Notes: a model not told the origin generated them from the sequence alone. 12,044 nt of DNA from Conidiobolus incongruus B7586 (GCA_000697335.1 JNEM01015112.1:1-12044), one strand, 5' to 3'. Positions 1-8,768 are shown, counted from the stretch's first letter. Program-made: numbers and translations.

Positions 1-53
1 ATATATAATAATTTTTTTAATTAAAAAATTAATTTTTTAAAATTAGTTGTTTA

Positions 54-1110
54 ATTTAATTATGTTTAAACTAAATAGTAACTATCAAAAGTTTTTTATT
101 TTAGTATTAATAAAACTTAACCACAAACCCTTTAAAATCATTTAAAATTTATATACAACTTTTAATAATGAAGTATTATTTAAATTAACAATTTATTACT
201 AAGTAAATTTTTTAAAGCTAAAAGAAAAATTACCTAAAACCTATTAAAATCTAAAAAATTAATTTTAACTATTATTTTTTTAATTGTTAATAAAATAAAA
301 AAATATATTAAAAAGCATTTTTTTATTTCAATTAAAGAATTATTAAAATACTTTAATATTAGTTACATAAGTATTTTATATATATTAAAGTTTAAATTAA
401 AATTAATTAATAAAAATATAAAATAAATACCTTATAATTTAACTAAAACTTAAAAAAAAATTAGAGTAGCTATTGTTAAATAAAACTTACTAAAGTATAA
501 CTAGAAACTAAAGCTTTTATAATAAATTATTATAATTGATAAATCTTAAATTCTTTTGTATAATCTTTTATTAAAACATAAATTAAAGTGTTAAATTAAG
601 TTAAATTAACCTCTTTTACAAATTCCTTTAAATAAATACTTTATTAATAAGCAAATATTAATTGTAGTAATAGATTATAATAACATATACTAATTTTATT
701 TAATTTTTAAAAGAAAATCTATTAATAATAAACTTTATATTTCTTTTTTAAATAAAACTATTTTTAATTAGTATTCTTAATATAATTTAAAAAAACCTAT
801 TATTTTACATGACAATTATAAAATACATAAATCTAAAGTTGTAAAAAACTTTCTAATTAAAAATAACTGGAAAAAACTACTATATCTAGTATATTCTTTA
901 GATTATAACTTATGTAATTATAATTGTTTTAAGCAATTAAAAAACTAGCTTACAAGAAGAAAATTTCTACAGGAAAATTTAATTGGTTTGTAAAACATCA
1001 AATTTTAGTCTTTAATAAAAAGAACTATTTTTTAAGTGTTAGATCTTTGCTAAAAGTATAGCAAAAAGTTATTAGAAATAAAAGAAATTATTAATTTTAT
1101 ATTATATATT
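54..1110 (+). mobile_element. Decayed mariner (Tc1/mariner, DD34D) transposon, copy 1
   Basis: A relic of a cut-and-paste mariner transposase lies in forward frame 1, roughly 190-1092. Visible landmarks are a degraded W-x-P-H-x-L-T linker (position 424 onward, reading *IPYNLT), a first catalytic Asp codon at 538-540 in a D-K-S context (family form D-E-x-W), the HDN motif with the second Asp codon at 811-813, and YSLDYNLCNY (family YSPDLAPCDY) with the third acidic position at 916-918, now Asn. The second and third positions are separated by 34 residues, which is the mariner DD34D spacing. The frame carries about eighteen stops but no evident frameshift. Nearly all stops fall where the family has Gln or Trp, as expected from C-to-T and G-to-A changes. 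Alignment with the copy at 5855 starts near base 54. I could not resolve terminal inverted repeats or TA target duplications, so the ends are approximate. Confidence 0.85.
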
Positions 1111-1796
1111 TATTTTTACTTTTTATATATTAAAATGTTTATTTTTTTTCAATCACAAAAAATTCTCATTATATAAATTACAAAGTAATAATATTATAAT
1201 CATTAATCATTCAGTATTAGATCATTATATTTGATTGGAATATTAATAGATTGTACCAAAATAATTGTCAATAAAAATAGAATTTGATAACAATGGATAA
1301 TAATTGTATATACATACATATAACTGTTCGCGTTACTGGCCTTAGTTTGAATTTTCAGCATTCATTGATTAAGAAAAGGGTTGATTAGTTGAATATCAAA
1401 TATAGTTTAAAATATATAGTTATTCAATTATACAAAATATTAGATATAAGGTGTAAATGGTAAAATAAAATCAACAAGCCAAAGATAACTCCTATTATAA
1501 ATGTTTCTAAAGCTTAGTAAACTAGATTCATTAATTGAATCAAAGAATATAATTATAATTTGAAATTGTGGATTCTCTGTCACTAAAATTATTTTTTCAA
1601 TTGTTAAATCTAAATAAAATATATTTATCATAAACTTCAGTCATACTCACATCGATTTATATAATATCAAATCTATAAAATGTTTGAAATAATTAATCAA
1701 AATATAAAAATTGATAGAACACTAAAGAAACTGATGAAAATATATTCGGTATTTAAAAGGAGGTAAAATTCTGGATGATATCAATTTTATCCAAAT
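1111..1796. other. AT-rich spacer between mariner copy 1 and ARL1
   Basis: No supportable gene is seen. A short patch at about 1325-1385 is less AT-rich than its surroundings but has no open frame or RNA fold I can name. A minus-strand ORF of 63 codons at 1440-1631 has low GC and no recognisable motif. The part just below 1797 should hold the ARL1 3' untranslated region, but no clear AATAAA follows the stop. Confidence 0.5.
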
Positions 1797-2881
1797 TTAA
1801 GAGCGTTTGCCTTGCAATTGATTTACAACCCTGATTAAAAAATATCAATAACATTGAATTAGTAGATATATGAGATAAACTTACCAATCTAGACCATCTT
1901 CTAGACCATCACCCTTAATGGCAGATGTCTTAAATATGGACCATTGTCGGTTCTTAAGATGGCTTAAACCTAAGGCTTCAGATACTTCAGCTGGGGTCAT
2001 AGCACCTTCCATATCCTAAAATATGATTAATATCAATCGCAAAATTAAACTTGAGCAAAAAATTACTTGTTTGTTAGCGAAAACTAATAATACAGCATCT
2101 TGTAAATCCTCTTCCTAAAAGAATCATGAATATTCAACAATAATAATGGAATAAGAATATGATTACTTCTAACATAGATAATAGCTCTTCTTTACTGGTA
2201 CCAATACGATCTCTATCTTGACTATCTACAACGTAAATAATAGCATCGGTATTGGCATAGTAACACCTCCAATATGGTCTATTCAATTATTATTCATTAA
2301 TAATCACAGTTTTAATCAATATCTATATAAATTACCTAATGCTAGTTTGACCTAATTATTTGTTAAAATAATAGTAATTAGATTGCTATTCAGATTATGA
2401 ATTTGATTAATTTTATTTTTGGATACTTACCACCTAAATCCCAAACTAAAAAATAAGGTCAATATCTTTATAATTTTAGAATATATATACATAAAATATA
2501 AGAATTTACCTTGAAAATTGACATTTTTATAAGTAACGGATTCGACATTAAAACCAATAGCTAAAATAAAAAGTACATTAATATAAAATTAATAAACCTC
2601 TGAAATTATATCAAACTTACTAGGTATAGTAGAGACCACTTCACCCAACTAAATATTTCAGATGAATGAAAATATCCTTAGATGAATATTTTTAAATATA
2701 GCTACCTGCATTCTATATAACATAGTAGTTTTACCAGCTCCATCTAAGCCCAAAATTAAAATTCTAGCTTCTTTATCACCCCATAATCTTGAAAAAATTT
2801 TGGTAAAGATTTGACCTAATATGAATTATATAAAATTAATTTATACATTAATTATTATTAAGATTATTTATTGTTACCCAT
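1797..2881 (-). CDS. ARL1: ADP-ribosylation factor-like GTPase Arl1, ten coding exons
   Basis: Small GTPase of the trans-Golgi; in known fungi Arl1 recruits GRIP-domain golgins and acts in Golgi-endosome traffic. Read 5'-3', the coding exons are 2881-2878, 2815-2706, 2648-2621, 2560-2510, 2445-2431, 2351-2336, 2278-2167, 2114-2067, 2015-1885 and 1830-1797. They sum to 549 nt and a 182-residue protein, the family's normal length. All nine introns (51-79 nt) have GT-AG ends. Visible motifs are Gly2 for N-myristoylation, P-loop GLDGAGKTT (24-32), switch I Thr48, WDLGGQ (66-71) with catalytic Gln71, NKQD (126-129) and SAI (159-161). [13 protein letters not shown] after switch II is the Arl1 rather than Arf1 form. 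The first coding exon is only ATGG, so the Gly2 codon is split by the first intron; exon 2 has no upstream in-frame ATG, which forces this start. Exons 5 and 6 are 15 and 16 nt. All G motifs are intact, so the gene looks functional. Confidence 0.95.
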
Positions 2882-3704
2882 ATTGAATATTTAATTTATA
2901 TATATATATATATATTTCGATTATTTATAAAAAAAATTATTTAATACTTTTTTTCAACTAAAATATATTTATATTTATATATATATATATTTAATAATAT
3001 AATATTATCTCTAAAATATATATATTTTTTAAAAAAATTGAAATAAATTATTTTAACAATTAGAAAATAAAGAAACAAGTGAATGGGATTTTGTGCTTTG
3101 TTTATATTCAATTTCAAGCAATGGAAATTTGGGTGGTTTGGACTTTTTTAAATTAAGAGGTTTCCACTGTATTTAATTTTATTAGCTCCTTGACTTATTA
3201 GGATAGGATGAGAATTTTGATTTGTGTATTTTTTTGGATATTGTAATGTTGGCTGTATTTTGAAGTATATAGTTGAATTGTTATAAAATTGTATATATTA
3301 TAATGTATGTAAGAGATTTAAATGCTTAAATATAATATTATTCGAATAATGTGATCAACGTTTAGTTTAGCATAGATAAAGTCATAAAACAAATTACTGA
3401 GTATTGCATAATATATTTTTCTTAGAATTTCGGATTGCTGACTAATTGGTTTAATTTGAAAATATAGCACTAGTAACTATTGATTTTACTCATAGTATAT
3501 CTTGAAGTCGTTTTTTGATTCGTTCTAATTGTAAAATTACAAAAATCTACTTAAATAAGAAAAAAATTGCGAAAAACGAATGATTGTTAAAGTAATAATG
3601 GTTGGAATCAACTTAGTTGAAAAATTTTTTTAAATAGTATTATACTCTTACTATGGTTTAATTGTGGTAAATTAATAATTAAGAAAATAATGCAATATTA
3701 TACA

Positions 3705-3727
3705 CATTGAAATTATCATTTTCAATG
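3705..3727. repeat. Small inverted repeat, 8-bp arms
   Basis: CATTGAAA (3705-3712) and TTTCAATG (3720-3727) are perfect inverted arms around a 7-nt loop. Pairing extends outward through TATAC/GTATA-type bases if a 2-nt bulge on the left is allowed. In such AT-rich DNA a hairpin this short can arise by chance, and no function is implied. Confidence 0.4.
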
Positions 3728-3891
3728 TATATAACTCAACTTAATTGTCACAAATATTGCCTAATATTTATTATAAATCTAATTTGTATAATATTCAATC
3801 AATTCAAAGTTGCCAATGCTTAATAAACTATGATAATTGATATTCAATAACAAATCAAAATACATGTTGAAACAATTTGTTTGAATACTGA

Positions 3892-3925
3892 ATTGAATTG
3901 AAAACACTAACAATGTCAATTCAAT
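3892..3925. repeat. Perfect 10-bp inverted repeat with 14-nt loop
   Basis: ATTGAATTGA (3892-3901) and TCAATTCAAT (3916-3925) are exact reverse complements separated by 14 nt. The left arm is itself part of a short GAATT-type direct repeat. It lies in gene-free spacer rich in related words, so it may be a remnant of a small non-autonomous element or simple low-complexity sequence. Confidence 0.5.
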
Positions 3926-4124
3926 AGCAATTAAAGAATTGTGAAAATATCAATTTAATTAAACAAGTCAAGAACTTCAATTCATTAAACATATTTAAAA
4001 TTGGTAGCATTGGTAAATATTAACTGTAAATAATGATTTAATTATTTAAAATATAGGATAAGCTTGAAATTTATCAGTATAATTTTGTGAAAATAATTTA
4101 ATATATTTTGATGATTTTTGTTAA

Positions 4125-4156
<32 letters not shown>
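4125..4156 (+). repeat. (ATT)n microsatellite
   Basis: Uninterrupted ATT trinucleotide tract of 32 bases, about 10.7 units, in spacer DNA about 80 bp from the small minus-strand open frame at 4238. Likely to vary in length between isolates. Confidence 0.9.
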
Positions 4157-4158
<2 letters not shown>

Positions 4159-4237
4159 TGAATTAATAGCCAAATATTGTACATGATAGTTGTTGATTAA
4201 ACTTTATATTTGAATTTTGATAACTAACTGATTAAAC

Positions 4238-4441
4238 TTATAATAATCGAACTGTAACGAGATTAGCTAGGGGTATCAATGCCAGCTCTAATATTTCGCC
4301 ATGATGGTCGGAGATATAAGTGACTATGTGATCTACAACTCTAGGGGCCATGAGGACCAGTTGGGTCGCAATGGCCATCCGATTGGGTTCATCATATGGG
4401 ATTAACTGTAAATTGGGGAGATTAGAACGAATGAGAGACAT
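4238..4441 (-). CDS. Short open frame, possibly an F-box-like N-terminal fragment
   Basis: A 67-codon open frame with markedly higher GC than its surroundings and mixed codon use, starting at an ATG with A at -3. Residues about 31-60 (PRVVDHIVTYISDHHGEILELALIPL) are split here as APRVVDHIVTYIS and HHGEILELALIPLANL; they loosely resemble an F-box, in which a Pro-led helix with hydrophobic spacing is followed by a D-x-x-x-L-x-L segment. The canonical LP start of the box is missing and the frame ends soon after it, without a C-terminal substrate-binding region. No convincing donor site continues it into another exon. Best read as the surviving 5' piece of a decayed gene, with a genuine short protein as the alternative. 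The family call is weak. Confidence 0.35.
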   Translation of the reverse strand: MSLIRSNLPNLQLIPYDEPNRMAIATQLVLMAPRVVDHIVTYISDHHGEILELALIPLANLVTVRLL

Positions 4442-4519
4442 ATTATAAAATTATGTAATAGTGAGTAAAGCTAAATAAGAAAAGAAATTGTAGCAGAATA
4501 GATTTTATTATTCAGATAA

Positions 4520-4860
4520 GTGAGTAATATGGTATGACTAGTGATAAATTAGTGGGTGATTTAAGTAACACCAAGGCAGAGGGGTTACGTTTGGAAGTGT
4601 TAGATATGGGAGAGGATAGTTGGTATTAGAGTTGTGAATTTTGAATATGAACCAAAATCAAGCTTCCATGATAGAAGCTACTGGTATATTTAAAGGTATT
4701 TTAAGAGTTTGCAGGGATGTGGCTGTGCAATGTGTGTCCTTGTGATGATTCACGGGACTGGTTCCTTAATCTTGTTTATCCGAAGGAACAGGATGCGACA
4801 CGAACTATAAAGTCAAAAAATTGATGCTCATCAGCGATTGACATTTTGAAATAGAAAAAA
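4520..4860. other. Higher-GC relic, unassigned; possible decayed coding DNA
   Basis: GC is well above the flanking spacer, and open stretches interrupted by stops occur on both strands. On the plus strand a frame beginning near 4555 contains LEVLDMGEDSW, and one near 4705 contains GMWLCNVCPCDDSRDWF. On the minus strand an ATG near 4850 starts MSIADEHQFFDFIV but stops after about 22 codons, and another frame includes LQTLKIPLNIP. None has a recognisable domain, and the strand cannot be decided by eye. I read it as old coding DNA. It may be related to the small open frame next to it. Confidence 0.35.
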
Positions 4861-5166
4861 TCAAGTCAATGATCTTATTAAGAAATCACATATTTTTTTT
4901 CAGTTAATTGGAAAAACAATGACAAAATTAACAATTACCAACTATTATATACATAAATATATTACAACATTGATTCTTATATTGCTGTTAGATCTATATA
5001 TAAATATTCAAAATTAATACCTTCATAAGATTGTATTCTCGAAGATTGGATCGGGAGTCAGATCTTGTATTGTTAATGATAAATTCATTCCTATAGACTC
5101 TTATTAGAAGTAATTTTAGTATTTATATTTTCTTTTGTTTTAGGGTCTAATATACCTAACCAGTCG

Positions 5167-5644
5167 ATGGAAATTGGGATTTACAATTTTTATGAGTATT
5201 CAAACTACAATAATATTTTGACCACGAAACACCACTTTAAGACAATATTGCACTCTAGTCTTATGAAAATAAGGTGATATCTCTCTAATTGTTAAAAATG
5301 ATGACAAGTGTCAGAAAATAATATGCTATTCTACAAATCTGGCAATGAAGAGTAGCTATATTAAGCGATTATTCGAATTCAATAATAAAAAATCCAAAAT
5401 TATTTAACTTGATAAGAGATGCTCGAAAACTACCATTACGTCCATTGTAGAGTACATATACACTGGCTAAATTAATCATCAGATATTGATACTTTCCAAC
5501 TATAATATAATGCCTAAGATGTATTCAAAAGTATTGGAATATGAGCTGATGGATTTTCAGCATATTATTGAGGCATTTCCAATAATATTTCTATCATTCA
5601 AAGTTTGGTATGATAAAGAAATTGGGATTATTAAATCAATATGA
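5167..5644 (+). pseudogene. BTB/POZ-domain protein gene, inactivated
   Basis: Intact BTB proteins usually serve as dimerising adaptors for cullin-3 ubiquitin ligases or as scaffolds. An ATG at 5167 opens 36 codons in frame 1 that end at a TGA at 5275. The BTB fold then continues in frame 2 from about 5276 to 5644, so one frameshift lies at about 5270-5276. The frame-2 part begins DISLIV, has SSYIKRLFEFN (BTB form S.YFKALFE) and the hallmark VEYIYTG near 5447-5467, then MPKMYSKVLEYEL, the domain's later helices. In-frame stops lie at 5405-5407 and 5468-5470, inside the domain. No intron pattern removes these stops and the shift together, so this is a host-gene pseudogene. A TTTGTTTTAG just upstream (ending about 5153) looks like an old acceptor, so an earlier exon may have existed. 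Confidence 0.75.
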
Positions 5645-5714
5645 TAAGTGTAGAGATATGATACTATATATTATTAGTATGGAAATTAAGAAATGGCAAA
5701 TTTTTTAATTTCTG

Positions 5715-5746
5715 ATCTTTCAAACATATTATACATTTTGAAAGAT
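5715..5746. repeat. Perfect 10-bp inverted repeat with 12-nt loop
   Basis: ATCTTTCAAA (5715-5724) and TTTGAAAGAT (5737-5746) are exact reverse complements. It lies between the end of the BTB pseudogene and the left part of the second mariner copy, about 110 bp before the first alignable base of that copy. It could be an old 3'-end hairpin or an unrelated palindrome. I could not match it to the right side of the transposon. Confidence 0.6.
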
Positions 5747-5854
5747 TTTATATATATAAAATATATAAGAAAATAAATATTTTCAAACTTTATCTATATA
5801 TTTAATTTTTATTATATTTTTTGTTAAAATATTTTGATTTTAAAATTTATAGTT

Positions 5855-6895
5855 AAATTTAATTATTCTTAAATTAAATAGTGTTTATCAAAAGGCTTTT
5901 ATTTTTATATCTTTAAAACTTAACTATAAACCCTTTAAAATCATTTAAAACCTATTAACAACTTATAAAGTTAGTGTTTTATTTATAATTACTATATATT
6001 ATTAAATTTGTGGTTTTAAAGCTAAAATAAACATTATTTAAAATTTTCTAAAATTTAAAAGATTAATTTCTATTATTATTTTTTTACTTATCAATATAGT
6101 AAAAAGATATATTAATAAATACTTTTTTATTCTAGTTAAAGAATTATTAAAATAATTTAATATTAATTATATAAATATAATATGTATATTTAAATTTAAA
6201 CTAAAATTAATTAATAAAAATATAAAATAAATATCTTGTAATTTAACTAAAGCCTAAAAATATTAAAATAGTTATAATTAAACTTATTGAATGATAATTA
6301 AAAACAAAGGTTTTTATATTAAATATTTTTAATTAATGAATCTTAATTTTTTTGATATAATCTTTTACTTAAAAATAAAACAAAATATTAAATTAAATTA
6401 AGCTTTTGTATAAAGATTAATAAATAAACACTTTAAATATAAGTTAATATTAATTATTATAATAAATTATAATGGTATATAGTTTTCTTATTTCACACCT
6501 TAAAAAAAAATTAATTAATAGTAAATTATATATTATTTTTTTAAATAAAATAATTTTTAAATAATATTCTCAATATAAATTAAAGATATTTATTATTTTA
6601 CATAATAATTATAAATTACATAAAGTTAAAACTATAAAATATTTTATATATAAAAAATTAAAGAGAGTTACTATATCTAATATATTCACTTAATTATAAC
6701 TTATATAATTATAATTATTTTAAACAATTAATAAATTAGCTTACAAGAAAAAAATTTATACAAACAAATTAAATTAGTTTGTGAAACATTAAATTTTAGT
6801 CCTTAATAAAAAAACTGTTTTTTAAATATTAAAAGCTTACCAAAAGTATAAAAAAAAGTTATTAATAATAAAAAAATATTAATTTTATATTGTTT
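5855..6895 (+). mobile_element. Decayed mariner transposon, copy 2
   Basis: Same family and orientation as the copy at 54-1110, with about 5.8 kb between their starts. The copies align along their length. Bases 5928-5950 are identical to 125-147, and the segment containing TTAGCTTACAAGAA matches in both. The transposase landmarks survive only weakly: the linker reads *ISCNLT from 6228, HDN has become HNN near 6601-6609, and the YSPDLAPCDY equivalent follows about 6670-6710. Spacing between linker and HDN is 11 nt shorter than in copy 1, so small deletions have shifted the frame. Most substitutions relative to copy 1 replace G with A or C with T. Ends are approximate because terminal repeats could not be seen. 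Confidence 0.8.
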
Positions 6896-7582
6896 ATTAA
6901 ATTTAATATATTACATATTGATTTATTTATTTAATTTTAATTTTAAAATTGTGCCATTACTTAATTTCTATACTAATATTACTTGTTTTTGATAAACCAC
7001 TCAAGAAATTAATAAGATTTCATAATTAATAAAAAATTGGTATTTTTATATTTCAATATTTTGTTGAATTGACCTATTGTTATTTGTATTATTTATAAAC
7101 ATACTCTACCTTGAATAATTTTTTCCTATCTTTAATATTCAATCAATACACTTATTAAACACACCAAAAAGTTAATTGAATTTCTATTCTACTTGACAAA
7201 ATTGAGTACATGCTTTTTAACCAAATTAATAAAATTTTCAAAAAATATTTTGAATTAATCAAAAATTCTTTGAATTGGTTAGTAATAACAAATATCTTAA
7301 AATATTATGTTCTAGAAATGATATTTTAACCAAGTTTAGCGATCAGCAATCTAATTATTTGTTTAGAAAATTCTAATACTCTTTGTTATTATGATTTCAT
7401 TAATATTAAATATTACATCAACCGGATTCAAGCTGCAACAATTAAATTTAGTATTTTGAAAAATATCCCACAATGTTCAAATTTTCCATATATACAAAAG
7501 ATGACCCTGATTGATATAATTTGAAATATTCACTTTGACTTTTCCATTATAAATAAATAAATATAGTTAAATATTATTCAAA
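6896..7582. other. AT-rich spacer upstream of the claudin-like gene
   Basis: No open frame or RNA gene is supportable. The last part should contain the promoter of the gene at 7583. A TATAAATAA string at 7548-7556 is only about 27 nt from the start codon, which would imply an extremely short leader, so I do not call it a TATA box. The stretch has several ATTCAA/TTGAAT words, like the spacer at 3700-3990. Confidence 0.5.
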
Positions 7583-8173
7583 ATGAGGATGAGTTCAACA
7601 CGAAGTTACGCATTACTCACCATTCGATTTTTAATAGGATATTGTTGTACCCTTATTAGTTTAATTTTTCCCGAGTGGATTGTCGCTTACAATAAATTAC
7701 CATTCGTTATTGAAACTCATTTTGGTATATTTCGCAAGTGTGGCTACTTTCTAGGCAGGTGTAAGCCTTTTCCATCCGATATCGATTGGGATTGTCATAT
7801 TGGAAATTTTTGTTACAATTGGAAATTGTTAAAATCGAGTATTTTATTCAACTCTATTTTTGGCAGTATCTTACTAGTTATGATTGTATATTTAACGTTC
7901 AGGTCGCTTTTGAAACAAAAAAAATTCCTACCCATTGTCATACTATCCATCTTGATTCAATGCATTTTTCAATCGGTAGCTATTTGGCTCGTCATATACT
8001 ACTACTACAAATTTCCGGAGCCCTTCATGTCAGGCCACTCTCCTCAGGAAGTACACCTTCAGTTGGGCTTTTGTTTCTTCATGAATTTATTTAGCTTCCT
8101 CTTGAATTTTATCAGTTTTATATTTTTAAGTTTGGATTATTTGACAACACCTGAATATATTCCTATTAATTAA
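7583..8173 (+). CDS. Claudin-like four-transmembrane protein
   Basis: A 196-residue single-exon membrane protein. Four hydrophobic segments are visible, at about 11-30, 85-106, 115-141 and 159-184. The first outer loop (31-84) is the longest and carries Trp32, G48-I-F50, Cys53 and Cys60, followed by a second Trp/Cys-rich stretch (DWDCHIGNFCYNW, 68-80). This is the layout of the PMP22/claudin/Sur7 superfamily, whose first loop has W...GLW..C......C. Fungal relatives such as Sur7 and PalI/Rim9 act in plasma-membrane domains or pH sensing, but the function here is unknown. The start is the ATG at 7583 with A at -3; Met3 is an in-frame alternative. A possible polyadenylation AATAAA lies at 8206-8211. 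Codons are richer in GC than the flanks and no break is seen, so the gene looks live. The superfamily call rests on topology and a short motif only. Confidence 0.8.
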   Translation: MRMSSTRSYALLTIRFLIGYCCTLISLIFPEWIVAYNKLPFVIETHFGIFRKCGYFLGRCKPFPSDIDWDCHIGNFCYNWKLLKSSILFNSIFGSILLVMIVYLTFRSLLKQKKFLPIVILSILIQCIFQSVAIWLVIYYYYKFPEPFMSGHSPQEVHLQLGFCFFMNLFSFLLNFISFIFLSLDYLTTPEYIPIN

Positions 8174-8501
8174 TTTAAAATTTGTATTTATTATTATTTG
8201 TTGTTAATAAAATTATAATTTAAACTTTTAATTGTTTCATATTTATTATTATAATTTATTTTTAATATATATATATATTTATTAATATTATTATAATTTT
8301 AAAGTATTTTATTTTTATTTTTATTCAAATTTTAAATCAATTATTTATTCTTAATAGTTAATAAAAATTAATTCTTAAGATTATTCAAATAGAATAATCC
8401 CATAATATTATCAACAATAAATAAAATCATTAAAAATTAAATTTACACGTAATCAATCATCAACATATATTCCTCTTAACAATAACTAATTAAAACAAAA
8501 A
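8174..8501. other. AT-rich spacer between two plus-strand genes
   Basis: Holds the 3' end of the claudin-like gene, with AATAAA at 8206-8211, and the promoter and leader of SEM1. The last 60 bases before the start are C- and A-richer, like a short 5' untranslated region. No other gene is seen. Confidence 0.6.
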
Positions 8502-8768
8502 ATGCCATCCAATAACACAAGCACTACAAGTGACAACAAAACCAAAGAAACAAAACCCCAAAACGAAAAAGAAACTAAGAACACTCTAGCAGTTTTGGAA
8601 GATGATGACGAATTTGAAGAGTTTCCAGTAGAAGATTGGAACGAAACTGAGAATAATCCAGATGCCAACCTTTGGGACGATAATTGGGACGATGACGATA
8701 TTGAGGACGATTTCTCCAAACAGTTGAAAGAAGAGTTAGCAAAGGTGGATAATAAGATGCAATCTTAA
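8502..8768 (+). CDS. SEM1: 26S proteasome lid subunit Sem1/Dss1
   Basis: An 88-residue, intronless, highly acidic and largely disordered protein. In known eukaryotes it stabilises the proteasome lid (with Rpn3 and Rpn7), binds ubiquitin, and is also part of the TREX-2 mRNA export complex; its animal form binds BRCA2. The N-terminal 28 residues are Thr/Asn/Lys-rich and unconserved. The two signature acidic-aromatic blocks follow, LEDDDEFEEFPVEDW (32-46) and LWDDNWDDDDIEDDF (57-71), then the C-terminal amphipathic helix SKQLKEELAKVDNKM (72-86). Human Dss1 and Schizosaccharomyces Dss1 are about 70 residues and budding-yeast Sem1 is 89, so the length is normal for a fungal form with an N-terminal tail. 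The start has a run of A before the ATG. It is convergent with HIS7. Confidence 0.96.
   Translation: MPSNNTSTTSDNKTKETKPQNEKETKNTLAVLEDDDEFEEFPVEDWNETENNPDANLWDDNWDDDDIEDDFSKQLKEELAKVDNKMQS

Larger units (their letters stand above)
2882..4237. other. Long AT-rich spacer upstream of ARL1
   Basis: About 1.35 kb with no open frame, RNA gene or recognisable element. The part nearest 2882 must hold the ARL1 promoter and 5' untranslated region, and includes short (TA)n tracts at about 2897-2915 and 2976-2991. From about 3700 to 3990 the words TTGAAT and ATTCAA recur on both strands and form small hairpins. The stretch 3100-3260 is slightly richer in G, but all frames are interrupted. Confidence 0.5.

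Noticed and set aside
1440-1631. Minus-strand open frame of 63 codons downstream of ARL1
   Set aside because: Base composition is like the spacer, no motif is recognisable, and open frames this long are expected by chance here. It is not joined to ARL1, whose frame ends properly at 1797.
5035-5120. Open stretch upstream of the BTB pseudogene as an earlier exon
   Set aside because: About 28 codons (containing KIGSGVRSCIVNDKF) are open and are followed by a possible acceptor further on, but no donor fits well and the peptide matches no domain I know.
54-6895. Terminal inverted repeats and TA target duplications of the mariner copies
   Set aside because: Candidate arms are low-complexity A/T strings that do not agree between the two copies, so I could not call the true ends.
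7548-7556. TATAAATAA as a TATA box for the claudin-like gene
   Set aside because: It lies only about 27 nt from the start codon, and such strings are common in this AT-rich DNA.
7786-8094. Second plus-strand open frame of 102 codons inside the claudin-like gene
   Set aside because: It is a shadow in another frame of the 7583-8173 gene, with no motif of its own.
8486-8719. Minus-strand Ser-rich open frame opposite SEM1
   Set aside because: Its Ser/Leu/Val pattern is the antisense reading of the SEM1 acidic repeats; SEM1 has an unmistakable family match.
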